Shown in pieces: positions 46,090 to 56,315 of a stretch of DNA of 64,000 nucleotides. Origin of the DNA: Pyrrhosoma nymphula (Eukaryota; Arthropoda; Insecta; Odonata; Coenagrionidae); the NCBI GenBank assembly GCA_963573305.1, contig OY754337.1:50667164-50731163 (forward strand), written 5' to 3'. A model generated the notes under the pieces. That model was not told the DNA's origin. It searched no databases and worked only from the letters and a program-made list of their open reading frames with translations. The translations under genes were made by a program, and so were the position numbers. Each line of letters begins with the position of its first letter. Within the stretch, counting starts at the first letter, position 1.

Positions 46090-46880
46090 AAATTCCATTA
46101 AATTTATATTCTGGCTGCTTTTAGTAAAACGTGTCATCTGTTTTATATGAGCAAGAAAATCCTAACCTTTCGCGTTAATTTTTTTCTCAAGTTGAACTTG
46201 AAATTAAATAGAAATACATATACTGTGTAATGATAACATTTCTCTTTGTAAGATTAACTCAATGTTTGTGAAGAACTGTTTTTAAGAGTAAAAAAATCGT
46301 AGAGAATTGAATTATTATGAAATATAGGCTCCCATTCGACATTTTTTTGAGTTTGTGGCATGTCAAGCTTGTGAACTGGCAGTTCATGAGTCAATAACTC
46401 AAATAAATTTTATTTATTTCTTTTAAACGTATTAGGGTTTTATTTATTTATTAACACATTTTGTAACTTTTATTTATTTGTTTGTCAACATATTTTGTCA
46501 GTCAATTGCCATAGATCTTGGTTTCCTAGTTATGTGTTTATAAAAAAAAGAGCGTTACTTGAGGTGATGACATATTGGGTTAGGATGGTGGTGAGCCAAT
46601 AGCCTAGGTTGGAGAGAAGCCATCAAAATATGAGTATTTGGTAGATATGTACTTAGAGTCCATTGCTGAAGGACGTCATGGTATTAGCGAATAACTACAG
46701 AAGCTGTTGTCATAAAGTGTTAGTTCAGTAGAATCGTCGCTACGGTCCGCTCATGTGGCTTAAAAAAGTGTTCGTTAAAAATATAAACATAGAATAAAAG
46801 GCATGTTTGTCACCATAATCTAGTTTCTAAGTGGCTAAGGACTGTCATCCGTGACTGCAGTATTTTTTCACAGAAAAATC
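46090..46880 (+). repeat. Rep-1A copy 4, split by Rep-6
   Basis: 46090-46351 and 46681-46880 match Rep-1A. Copy 1 runs TTTTGAGTTATTAGCTAACA, whereas here TTTTTGAGTT is followed by Rep-6 and then TATTAGCGAATAAC. This identifies the insertion point. Confidence 0.7.
46352..46680 (+). repeat. Rep-6 copy 2, inserted in Rep-1A
   Basis: About 329 bp bounded by the empty-site comparison with Rep-1A. It runs from TGGCATGTCAAGCTTGTGAA to GAAGGACGTCATGG and matches 29161-29482. No TIRs and no clear target duplication. Confidence 0.65.
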
Positions 46881-47465
46881 GAAAATGTGGATTCAAGTGT
46901 TTTTTTTTGACTCGTATAGTCATTAAGATTTTATACGAGGATATACTCTCTGAAAAGTAGTTTCCATTTTTGTTGACGGTCTGTGAACTGGTGAATTAAA
47001 GATATCTTTTTGCCCTTTTCGACTTTATCATCCTTGAGTAATTATTTCCATCATGCATCGTCTGAATATGGTATTGCGATATTAAAAATTAAATGTGTAT
47101 GTGAAAAGCTTTTGAGGAAAAATGATAGCCAACCGTGTCAAAGAGGAAGTTGTGCAGAATGGGAAATGTTATATGCCGTTTTAAATCAAGTTCATTAATT
47201 TTTCATATTCTCCGTCTCACAAAGCTTTGCGTTGTACCTTATATTTAGTGAGATAATTCTACAAATAAACCTTTTGTGCCCTTCTTTGTAGCTTTTATGT
47301 ACGCTTAAATTTTGATACTATGAATTATACTTTGACTACCGAGCATAAAAAATATATTCGTGATCCTCGATTCTGAATTCTTGCATTGAATACTCCTCGG
47401 TGTGCAATTTACTTGACATGATTATTATTATTAAGTATCACTAAGTTTAGCGAAGACTTCAGTAT
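46881..47465. other. Unassigned intergenic sequence
   Basis: No gene or shared repeat recognised. Confidence 0.4.
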
Positions 47466-47469
47466 AGAG

Positions 47470-47745
47470 TGTACCGTTGTATGTTACAGAAACATGGACT
47501 CTCATACAAAAGAACTGATGATAAATTAATGGCGGTGTGGGAGATTAGGGAAGAGCTCTACGCAAGTGGTTGGAATAGTTGATGAAGAGGAAGGGTTACT
47601 GAAGACAGTGATAGAGGGGAGGATGTTTGTAAGAAGGAAGGAAACCGGCTTGGTGGGTTGAAGAGAGGTTAGGAAATATGCTGAGTTGAATTAAAGAATT
47701 ATTGTGGGTTGGCAGGTTATTAAAAGATTAGGTGAGCTTATTTAA
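47470..47745 (+). pseudogene. Endonuclease-RT LINE C-terminal scrap
   Basis: The plus strand gives VPLYVTETWTLIQKN (the LYGSETWTL hallmark, 47471-47515), then LLKTVIEGRMFVRRKETG and VRKYAELN in other frames. GTTAGGAAATATGCTGAG here and GTTAGGAAGTATGCTGAG at 24.8 kb (minus) are nearly identical, showing common origin. Confidence 0.6.
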
Positions 47746-47984
47746 ACCAGCCTTAACCGGTAATCTATATCTATTTATGGAATCAATTCCACTTCAGCGT
47801 CCAAAATTTCCTATTTTCATGAATATTCAATTACTATTCTCGGCACTATTCTAGGCTCATTTTCGGCGATAAGACACGACCGCCTTCTCATTAAAGATTC
47901 ATGTGAACAGCAGGATTTAGCACAGCACTGTACATTAAAGAGAGTTTCCTAAAAGCTATCAAAACATAATCGTATCATGAGGTG

Positions 47985-48520
47985 TAAGCGGCTTGGGTAC
48001 AAGCTCCAAATCCAAACCTATACTGCGGTTTCCAAGTAAATACAAAAATACTTTGTTGAAGTTGTGCAAAATTGTAGTAATAAAATTAAAAATTCAATCG
48101 AATACAAGAATAAATATTTAATTGTTTTGGTAATCCGATTAAAAATACTCCAAGCTTACATCATGAGTGATAGCAATTTAAAATAGCAAAAGAGAAACCT
48201 ATGCACCGAATCCAATGCCTTTCTTAAGGTGTGTTTACACTGGCAAGTTTATTGCGCAAGTTGCTTGCATAAAGCGATTTTTGCCGTTAGTTCCACATGT
48301 AAATGGCTCTTTAAGTTCGCTTGGAGAGCTTTTGAAAGATGGGAAGAGGGCAAGTCGGTTGCAGAAGGGTACTGTTGCCAATGTAAACAGCAACCAATCT
48401 GTGTCTCCGCAAACGTGAAAACTTTTTTCATCCGAGTAAAATTCCCCGCAAGCTCTTGCGGAATCAACTTGAGGAAATAACTTGCGAGTGTAAACCTACC
48501 CTTATGGGAATAAGCTACAA
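47985..48520 (+). repeat. Rep-4 copy 2, split by TB-F
   Basis: 47985-48236 matches 11160-11430. After the TB-F insertion the repeat resumes with TTATGGGAATAAG, corresponding to TTATAGGACTAAA in copy 1. Confidence 0.65.
48237..48501. mobile_element. TIR element TB-F (TTTACAC-box group)
   Basis: A 265-bp element with ends AGGTGTGTTTACACTGGCAA (left) and the complement of GGGTAGGTTTACACTCGCAA (right), flanked by TTA at 48234-48236 and 48502-48504. The intact Rep-4 copy at 11.4 kb shows a single TTA. The inner word GCAAG/CTTGC recurs, as in TB-D. Short frames across it translate the repeat and are not genes. Confidence 0.9.
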
Positions 48521-49220
48521 CCTAGTAGCCCTATTAGGGGCTCTGTAGTTACAACCTATTAATCCTTCTAGGTTATAAGGAACACGTATGCCTTTTGTTT
48601 GAATCCGCCAGTCTATAGCGTTCAAACAAACAGAATTTCAGTGTAATGGATACAGATTTGAATGCAAAACGTTATTAATGTATTTTTCTGATTTGATATT
48701 TTCAAAAATAGTTTTCGTTTTTGAAAAAGAGTTTAAATATTTCTTTTTTACTGGCAAAAAAGCCATCCCGGGCTCACCGCACGAACCACCCTTTTGACCT
48801 ACCCTTAGCTATGCCATCTATGTATATACATACCAACTTAAAAAGAAATGATGGGCGTTTCCGAGCGATATTAAAAGTAAAATGTCAGCCTTCAAAGAGA
48901 ATGAGCGCTTAGGAATCCATAATGGTACCCTATACGCCTCGGCGGGTTTGACAGGTGGAACTGCCATAGCCGTCTCATGATTTGGGAGTTTTACGCTTTT
49001 TAAAGCGGCGACGCGTGAAAATTTGTCTCGCTTCGAGGCTTTCCTTTGGGTGTAGGGGTTGACTGTCGTCATTTCTCTCTCCATCGTCTTCCCCTTTTTC
49101 GCTTTCCCGTGGCCTCTTCCTCTGTCCCATGAATCATAACGAGAGGTCCCGTTAAGATTCCTTCGATCCCTGTTCGACGGGCGAGTCTTTTCCTTAGTTC
49201 CTATGCCCTCTATTTTGTCT
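48521..49220. other. Unassigned; GC-richer 48900-49200
   Basis: No gene recognised. The 88-codon minus-strand frame 48818-49084 has no recognisable domain. Confidence 0.35.
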
Positions 49221-49224
49221 TACA

Positions 49225-49688
49225 ACAGTGATACCTTGACTTGAGAGCTTAATTTGTTCTTATCCGCGGTTCTTCTCTTGAATAGTTCGTACCTCGAATA
49301 GTTCGTGCCTCTAAGTGCGTATCTCGAATAGTTCGTGCCTCGAATAGTTCGTATCTCGAAATATTCGTAACTCGAAAAGCCTTATCTCGAAAATCCGTAT
49401 CTTGAGACCCAGTTTTACGTTAAAATTATGGGATATCAATCAGTTTATAGATTTGGAAAAAAATCAAAAATACACTTTTATTGGTGAAATTGAGCACTTT
49501 TGAGCAAATTAACCATATTCTTGTTCGTATTTAGTACTATGAGGTACGATATACTAGAAAAGCATCACAGTTAGTTTGTCGAGAATACGTTTGTATCTAT
49601 AGGTCAAAACTTAATATGAAAAATATTTGTATCAGGAATAGTTCGTTTGTATGTTTAGCGGTTCGTAAGTCGAAGTATGTACCATTGT
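49225..49688. mobile_element. TIR element with 16-bp subterminal repeat array
   Basis: Left end ACAGTGATACCTTGACTTGA; right end the complement of ACAATGGTACATACTTCGAC. The ends resemble short non-autonomous Tc1/mariner-like elements of insects in style. At 49278-49401 a tandem array has units of TCGAATAGTTCGTGCC type (eight units, 14-16 bp, decaying to the right), and a further GGAATAGTTCGTTTG lies near the right end. No coding capacity; no clear target duplication. Confidence 0.55.
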
Positions 49689-49817
49689 AATGTCCTTTCT
49701 GATATTTATATCATATGCGGTGTACAGGTTGCACATGATCTGTAATACTATATAATAATTTGATGAAAGAAGAATAATACTACAACCGAATATATATTAT
49801 TTATTTCCAAAATATTT

Positions 49818-49858
<41 letters not shown>
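49818..49858 (+). repeat. AT dinucleotide microsatellite
   Basis: About twenty uninterrupted TA units; length is likely polymorphic. Confidence 0.95.
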
Positions 49859-49859
<1 letters not shown>

Positions 49860-49861
<2 letters not shown>

Positions 49862-50585
49862 ACCGCTTTATCATTACAAGTAAAACGTTTTATTATTTCA
49901 ATACTTGAAAAATGTTCAAATGAATAAAAATTAGATTTAATTAGCTCTTTGCATTATAAATTACACCGAATGGAATTATTTCAGGTATGTTTAGTCCAGT
50001 GAAAGTTAAAACCTTGAAAATCTGAGCTTAGACTCCATGCAAAGTCGAAAAAAATTTAAATCCCTTGGTAGTCCGATTTTTAGATCAGCACTAGGTAAAA
50101 ACTCTTTGATCCGAGTCTATCTTGAAATCTAATAATATGGCCGTGTATTTCAACTGTACGTTCATTCGTCGTACATTCGTCATTTTATATGCACACGTCA
50201 TTTTGATATTCGTAAATTCTTTGCGCTTTGCCGCGGGGGTATCCTTCTTCTCTGGTAGTCAAAGGCTGCGAGGAATTGATGGCATCTATAAATCACGGTG
50301 GCCACGTTGGGCACGCGTTGGATGGGACGTCAAAGAAATCAAATATATATCATTTGTTCGCTCGATTCGCCGAGCGAATTTATTTCGTTTTTGCAATTTT
50401 TCCTCCCTTCCTTGCTGCTTCGGTCGCTGTGGTTTTGCCCAAAATCATTTACTCGTGTTTTTTGCGAGCTAGCCTAGGAAGAATTTGGATCAAAATTCAA
50501 GAATCGTTAATTCTTCACGCGTTTTTCCTTAAAAATAAAACTTTTCAGGCGGAATTCAATTACTATTTACGATGAAGGTTGAGGA
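49860..50585. other. Unassigned intergenic sequence
   Basis: Two overlapping plus-strand frames of about 115 codons (50122-50472 and 50228-50575) are in different phases and resemble nothing known. Confidence 0.35.
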
Positions 50586-50589
50586 GTTG

Positions 50590-50738
50590 GGACTGGCCTC
50601 GCTATTACTTTAACAGTCACTCGCAAGTTCACGAAAGTGCGAAATTTCACAATGGAAACATCTTTCGTCTTGACCGAAACTTGAACCCTGTTCTCTAGAT
50701 ATCGCGCCGAGTGCTTTAGTCATTTAAGATACCGATGC
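50590..50738 (-). repeat. tRNA-derived repeat (SINE-like), antisense copy
   Basis: The minus strand reads ATGACTAAAGCACTCGGCGC (D arm and on), GATATCTAGAG, ACAGGGTTCAAGTTTCGG (B box region), then TTGTGAAATTTCGCAC and GAACTTGCGAGTGACT. This fits the family seen at 51.5 and 55.9 kb: tRNA head first, then the GAATTTCGCA body. Confidence 0.75.
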
Positions 50739-51239
50739 TTCCTTCTCCTCTGTGGATTTTTGAGGGAGGGAATTTTGCATTTTGTGCTAATATAGTATGC
50801 CACTCTACGCCTGGGAGACTGTTCGAGCCGCAGGAGACTGTCGCGGTCGAACAAAGTGCCGGGAAGCGGACGAAACAAGTGCGCGATCTGGCTCATTTAT
50901 GCGCAAACGCTCTTTCTGCGATGCAGTTCCACCCACCCGACTTTTTACTGTATATCCTACTTCTTCCACCTTTTACACACTTTTAAAATGGATTAGTGAA
51001 CGCACTCAGCGATTACACCAACCATATTTCGTCCGGCCACGAGACCAGATCGGGGAGTTTCTACCGAAGGTGTGCTCAGTATACCAATACTTCACTGTAC
51101 CTAGCCTACGGACTTGCTTGATTTGTAATATATTATATAAAAGTTCCTGGTGGAAGTCAATCCCATTCAAAGGCTGTTGTTATATCATTTCGTTCGACTC
51201 CGTCAACCTGCCTCTGTTAGTTCAATCGCGACGACGAAT

Positions 51240-51600
51240 TTGCATTGAGTCTGTCGCAACTTGTGTGCACTTGGGTGACTACGTAAAGGTAATACCTTGG
51301 CTAGTCCCGGTATCCTCGAAATCGTCGAAAGAGCGAACACCTCACTGTGTTCCATGTTCTGCTGTTACCTCGCGGACGGTGGCGCTAAGCGCACGTTTTG
51401 GACTGGTTCGTGACATCATTTGTCCGGCAATCCTGAACAACTTGTTCCTTAAAATCTCTCAAATATCCACGTGGGAGAAGAATGCCTCGGTTGCTAACTG
51501 GCTAAAGAACTCGGTGCGATATCTAGGAATCCGGGTTTGAGTCCCGGTTAAGGTTAATGATTTTTCTTTTGTGGAATTTCGCAGTTATTTAAGATATTTG
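51240..51600 (+). repeat. tRNA-derived repeat (SINE-like), best copy
   Basis: Order on the plus strand: GTGCACTTGGGTGACTACGT, AAGGTAATACCTTGGCTAGT, a body with CTCGCGGACGGTGGCGCTAA, then a tRNA-like part (51484-51553) with an A-box-like TTGCTAACTGGCTAAAG and B box GGGTTTGAGTCCC (51533-51545), then the GGAATTTCGCAG tail. The tRNA-like part resembles an arthropod tRNA gene with intact pol III boxes. The 247-codon frame 50797-51540 reads into this repeat and is rejected as a gene. Confidence 0.8.
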
Positions 51601-53645
51601 GGAGAGGAGGGGGTATTTAGAGCTCTCCTGATGTTTTATTTCCTAGAGGGGCATTGTGTTATGAGAGCATCTCACATAAGTTACCAGTTGCTCATAAGAT
51701 GTCATTTTTTCCTTTTTTTGAACTATGAAATAGGATGAAAAAAATCAGATGTTAGTATCGGAAAAGACTTCCCAGATTTTACAAAAATGTTTTTAACGCT
51801 TTCGTTTTTATCGAATATACAACTTAATCGATGATACTGGTCGTTTAAAATAAATCCTGTACAATCCAAAAAGTTTTTCCTTTGAGGTGCATGATGAGGT
51901 TCCACTAAATAAAACTAGATCGATAAAATGTGAGTTTTGGAGTGACTGTGCTTAAGAACGTGACAATCGTTTAGCTTTCATACCGGAAGACGCTTCGTAT
52001 ACCTTCAAATGGCGCACAGCTCTAAAACGTAAAACTGCAATATTTTGTACTCAATGTTTTCTTAAGTCTATGAAAGACGTTCATAATTTGCAGCATGATT
52101 CCATAAAGTATCCAAAGAAAAACAAATTTACCGCAGTTACACCTGATCTGACGAGTTCGAACAATCCACTATTCTTGCAGTATCGTCAATATAGAATCTT
52201 TGGAAGTCAGTGACAAAATGCGTAGCTTGTAAACAGTGAATTCGTGGATTTAAGGTCCACATAACTTTAACAATCCTACGGAATCACGGTATTTCCAGGT
52301 CCCGCTGCGCGGAGCCGGGCCGCGACGCGCGATCGAAAAATCGAATTTATTTTCGGCGTCGCAAGTATCTTTCAAATATGTTTTTCAGAATAACCTTATG
52401 ATGTCTTCAATTTATACTCTGTGTAAATAACTCCGCGCAAATATTCGTAAAACCAATTAAAATAACTATTTTACGTGAAATTTTTCCTGAAATTAGCGTC
52501 CACCATTTTGTGACGTAATAGCACATAAATTTCAACAATAATCTCTTAAACTTATACATAAGGCAGGAAAAGCACTATTATGACAGATGGTGGTGTTTTT
52601 ATTTAATTTTAATTCTTCCACAACTCCACTATCTGCTTAAGTTTTTAGATTTTTGATGAAAAATCAAAACGGGCGTTTTTTTTGGGAATGTTGGTCATGT
52701 TTTAGCCATCGTATCTGAGTAACGGGTGAGACCTATGAATAATGACTTACTATTCAATAGAAAGTAATCATATGTGATTATATATGCCAATTTTAAAGTC
52801 TTTATCTTAGAAAAATTCCATTTTGAACCTTTGTCCGTTTTTTCGATTTCCGACCACTGTGCGCGGTCCGCAGGTTGCCCATTCCTGCTCTAAACGCCTG
52901 CTTACAAAAATCTTGCAATTCACGTAGGATTGGTAGGGTAGATTAAATGAAATTTTGTTGTTTTTATATGAAAGTATAGGGGTTTAAAAAGAAACTAGAA
53001 TCTCATATTACCGTGACTTTAATTTCTAAAGCTGCTTATGAACAGATAATATGGTACGCAGTCACGCGCGCATGAGGGCAAATATATGCACCACAGGGAT
53101 GAAATTAGCCATGAAGAAAAATAATTTGACTTGAAGGGAGTAGCATTAACCTTGAACTGAGATAGCTTGGTGATGTAAATGACTAAAGTGCGTCCATGAC
53201 AATAGCGCAGTTGACAGAAATGAAGTCAATCAGTAAACACGTTCAATGCCACCTGAAGAAGCGAATCACGTGATCGAAGAATCCATGATGATGACCTTTG
53301 TTTACGACATATAATCGTGAAAACCTTGTTTACTCTAACTGCTTTCTTTGAAAAATCAGCATATTTAATCGAATAATGGCATTTTAAACATTGTCTAGTG
53401 CTATCTTAAGTAATTAGGCGTATTTATGTGTCAATGTTATGCCTGTGAACATGGGTAAACATCGATTCTTAAACCGTGTCGTGATATCGTGGTGAATATT
53501 TTCTTATAGTAGAAGGTGTAACAGAAATCGTTCTGCATAACACTGTTGAGTTACTCAATGCTATGTAATAATTGTTGTTGAACATAGGATATCATCGAAT
53601 AACGTGACATCGAAAAACATTCATTGAAAATCGCATCGGCTGCTA
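51601..53645. other. Unassigned; possible hAT-like end at 52860-52887
   Basis: No gene recognised. On the minus strand CAGGAATGGGCAACCTGCGG (52868-52887) resembles the end of hAT-superfamily elements. A matching left end is not clear, though GCGCGGAGCCGGGCCGCG near 52313 is a candidate. Presented as a hint only. Confidence 0.25.
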
Positions 53646-53714
53646 CTCATCCGTGATGGCGTCGAGACTACGTCATTTCTGCCTCACCGAAAGGCCTTTG
53701 CACGCCGGTACCCT

Positions 53715-53815
53715 ATTGGTCGTAGGTTTGAATGCTCAACTACGTTATTATCTTGGACATACAACACTTGACTGGGTATTGGAAGATCCGGGTTCGAATT
53801 CCGGTATACTCGGGC
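53715..53815 (+). pseudogene. tRNA-like or SINE fragment
   Basis: GATCCGGGTTCGAATTCCGG (53788-53807) is a T arm with a good pol III B box. A second, weaker TAGGTTTGAATGCTCAACTA stands at about 53723. No proper acceptor stem or anticodon arm can be drawn. Confidence 0.4.
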
Positions 53816-53856
53816 GGAGAATGGTATGTGAAGGATAGACGAAGGATAGGTGGATC

Positions 53857-54812
53857 AGTTGTAGAATCCCCCCTTAATTTTACTAATTGTAGAATCTCCA
53901 CCCCAAATATCTTCAATTGTAGAATTTCCCCCTGGGCAAAAACTATTGGTTAAGGATGATCAGTTTTAGAAACCCCCCCAATTTGAATTATTGGTTCAAG
54001 ATATATAGAATAAATGAAAAAATAATAAAATAAATTTGATTAATTAACATATTAAAAATTTAATACTAGTAGTTTGGTGTAAATTAATGAAATTATTTAT
54101 CGATTATCGTGTAAAGCGACGCGTCTGCACAAATGTTTAAAGCCATTAAATGAAAATCAATTTTTCCACATAAACTCTTGTAAGTATGAAATTCAACATA
54201 TTTGCCTTCTGCATACCCGAATTTTCTTTATTTAAGCCTTGTGCTTGTTCCAATAAGACTCGTTATGTTGGGAATTCAACTCCAGTCAGTGGTTGGCCAA
54301 AGTGCACTGAATGATTTACAGTTCTGTGAGCGAAACCAAGTCTTTGTATATTTTTATAAGACTTCTATTCATCGGTATAAATAATAGTGCCTGATGAGTT
54401 CTTATCGGGTTTCCCATCGGGTTAGGCTCTCCATAATCGCCGACGTTTCGGCAGGAGACTTTCCTGCCGTTATCAAGGCTCTGGATCATCTGGAAAGTCT
54501 TATGCCGAAACGTCGGCGATCATGGAGAGCCTAACCCGGCGGGAAACACGAGAAGAAGTCATCAGTATCATTCGTCGGGAAATCCTGAAATCATACAAAA
54601 CAGTGCCTGTATTAACAACTGCTTGTATAATTGTAGAAAAATCCTCCCCCCTGGTGATTCTACTAAAATGCTGAGTTATTATAATTCACTAACAAAAGGT
54701 GATTCATTAAAATTAAACATCAAACACAATTGTAGAATCTCCCCCCAATTTGAATCAAGTATAGAGTATCTTTCTCATGCGTTACCGGGTGTGGGGGGAG
54801 ATATTCTACAAT
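53857..54812. mobile_element. Element bounded by reiterated 19-bp motif
   Basis: The motif AATTGTAGAATCTCCCCCC recurs with variation at 53857, 53885, 53915, 53962, 54629 and 54728 in one orientation and once inverted at 54793-54812. Copies at 53972 and 54740 also share the following CCCCCCAATTTGAAT. The pattern of clustered subterminal motifs at both ends suggests a non-autonomous DNA element of unknown class. A Penelope-like inverted repeat sits inside it. Confidence 0.5.
54392..54564. mobile_element. Inverted repeat with Penelope-like tail signature
   Basis: Arms 54392-54452 and 54504-54564 (61 bp each, few mismatches) face each other around 51 bases. Each arm contains GCCGAAACGTCGGCG followed by GGAGAGCCTAACCCG, the tail-type signature of Penelope-like retroelements, which often carry inverted terminal copies. 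The loop holds GGCAGGAGACTTTCCTGCC, itself a small hairpin. No RT remains. Confidence 0.5.
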
Positions 54813-54829
54813 ATATCCGGATAGGCTAA

Positions 54830-55200
54830 AGGAAAAGGAGGAGAAGATTTGAGTGGAGGGAAAGAAAGTGAAAGTGGGGAGATGAAAGGAAGGAAAGAAG
54901 AAAGAAAGAAGGGAACGAGAGAGGAGACAGGAGGGAGAAGGAAAAATGCAGTGAGGCGCGAGCTGGGTGCGTGATTGATGAAGGGCGGCTGACAAGGGGG
55001 TAGATGGAGACGGGGGTTGAAAGGGCGGGGGGCACAGTGGGGGGGTTATTTCCGTGTCGACGTGGAGAGGAGGAAAGGAGACTTGGTGGGTGTGTCAGTG
55101 GATTTAGGCGAGAGGAGGTCGCGAGGAGGCGACTGCGGAAGAAGAGGGATGTTATGTCGGCTTGCGTGCTATGCAAGAGAGAGGAGAGATAGAGACCTTT
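54830..55200 (+). repeat. Purine-rich low-complexity tract
   Basis: GGAGGAGAAG, AAGAAAGAAAGAAGGG and GGAGAGAGG words dominate. Long frames on both strands across it are compositional and are not genes. 55201-55680 is unassigned. Confidence 0.6.
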
Positions 55201-55689
55201 CGCCCTCACTTCAGAAGCCGCATTACGCCCCGTTTATGCTACCATCGTACGAACGCTTACGTCTTAAGAAGTTCCCTGCAAGCCACATCCAAGCATCAAC
55301 AACAATGCAAAGTTTTATGCAAATATACACGTTAAAAATCGCTCCAACAACCTTAAATAGTATGCGTGGAAGGAACTTAACATGCAATGCGGATTCCAAC
55401 CATCATTATAGTAATTTTCTCACGCGATTTTGGCTCACGCAAGCTGTTCGGTGTGTTGATATTAAAAACGGTGCAGTGGGAGGGGCTGAGGAGAGGGAAG
55501 GTAGAGTTTAGGGGATTGGTCAGTTGGAGGATGTTTCTGTGGGGAAATTGGACGATAAATCACAGGGGTTGACCATTTTTACTGTGGACGTAGAAGAAGC
55601 CTTTAAACTAGTAGAGAAGGGAATTATGAATGAGTGAATATTCATTGCTTCAATATTGATATTACAGCAAGAAACAGGTGTTCACTCTT

Positions 55690-56045
55690 TTGATGAATTT
55701 TAAGGATACCGAGACTAGCCACGGTATTACCTTACATCGGAGTGACTACTGGAGTCATCCGCAGGTAAAGGTAATATAATGGCTTGTCCCGGTATCCCCA
55801 AAATTCGTCAAAAGAGCGAGCATATCATCGTATTCCATGTTAGGCTTAAACCTCACGGACGGTGGCACTAAGCGCACGCTTTGGACATCTTCTGAAAAAC
55901 TTGTTCCTATGAAGCCGCAAAAATCCAAAGTAGGGAAGGACGCCTCGTTAGCTTAACTGGCTAAAGCACTCAACCTGATATCGAGGGATCCGGGTTTGTG
56001 TCCCGTTCAAGGCGGAACATTTTTCCTCTGAGAAATTTCGCACGA
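55690..56045 (+). repeat. tRNA-derived repeat (SINE-like) with inverted lead copy
   Basis: The tRNA-like part (55943-56010) has TAGCTTAACTGGCTAAAGCA (A box region) and B box GGGTTTGTGTCCC (55992-56004), followed by GAGAAATTTCGCAC. Upstream is the same body as at 51.3 kb (CTCACGGACGGTGGCACTAA). At 55694-55745 an inverted copy of the lead segment (GGATACCGAGACTAGCC) faces the direct copy at 55764-55812, forming a hairpin of about 48 bp. Confidence 0.75.
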
Positions 56046-56315
56046 AGAAAGGTTTCATAATTTAAACAGCGTCACAATTTCATCACATATAATGAAAACG
56101 TGACTCATGGTGAATAGGGCCACTTAAAAACTAACGTAAATGTTACTAATAAAAATAGATAATGGAGCTGTAGGTACCCCAATCAGGGCAGCCTGTATTT
56201 GGGGCACTATCATTTAACAGGACGTCTGGTCACAAAAATATTCTTAAGAACCTAGAAAATACTCGCTCAACTAGCAAATAAATAAAAATTGAGGAAAAAT
56301 TTAGCTAAATTTCTT

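Noticed and set aside
49278..49401. Evenly spaced short repeats resembling a CRISPR array
   Set aside because: Eukaryotic context, contiguous tandem units with no spacers, and placement inside a TIR element.
50797..51540. 247-codon plus-strand open frame
   Set aside because: Its second half reads through the tRNA-derived repeat, including the B box, and the first half has no recognisable domain.
52290..52890. Complete hAT element
   Set aside because: Only the right side resembles a hAT end; no matching left terminus or 8-bp duplication could be seen.
54826..55209. 127-codon minus-strand Ser/Phe/Pro-rich frame and its plus-strand partners
   Set aside because: Low-complexity purine tract; both strands are open for compositional reasons.
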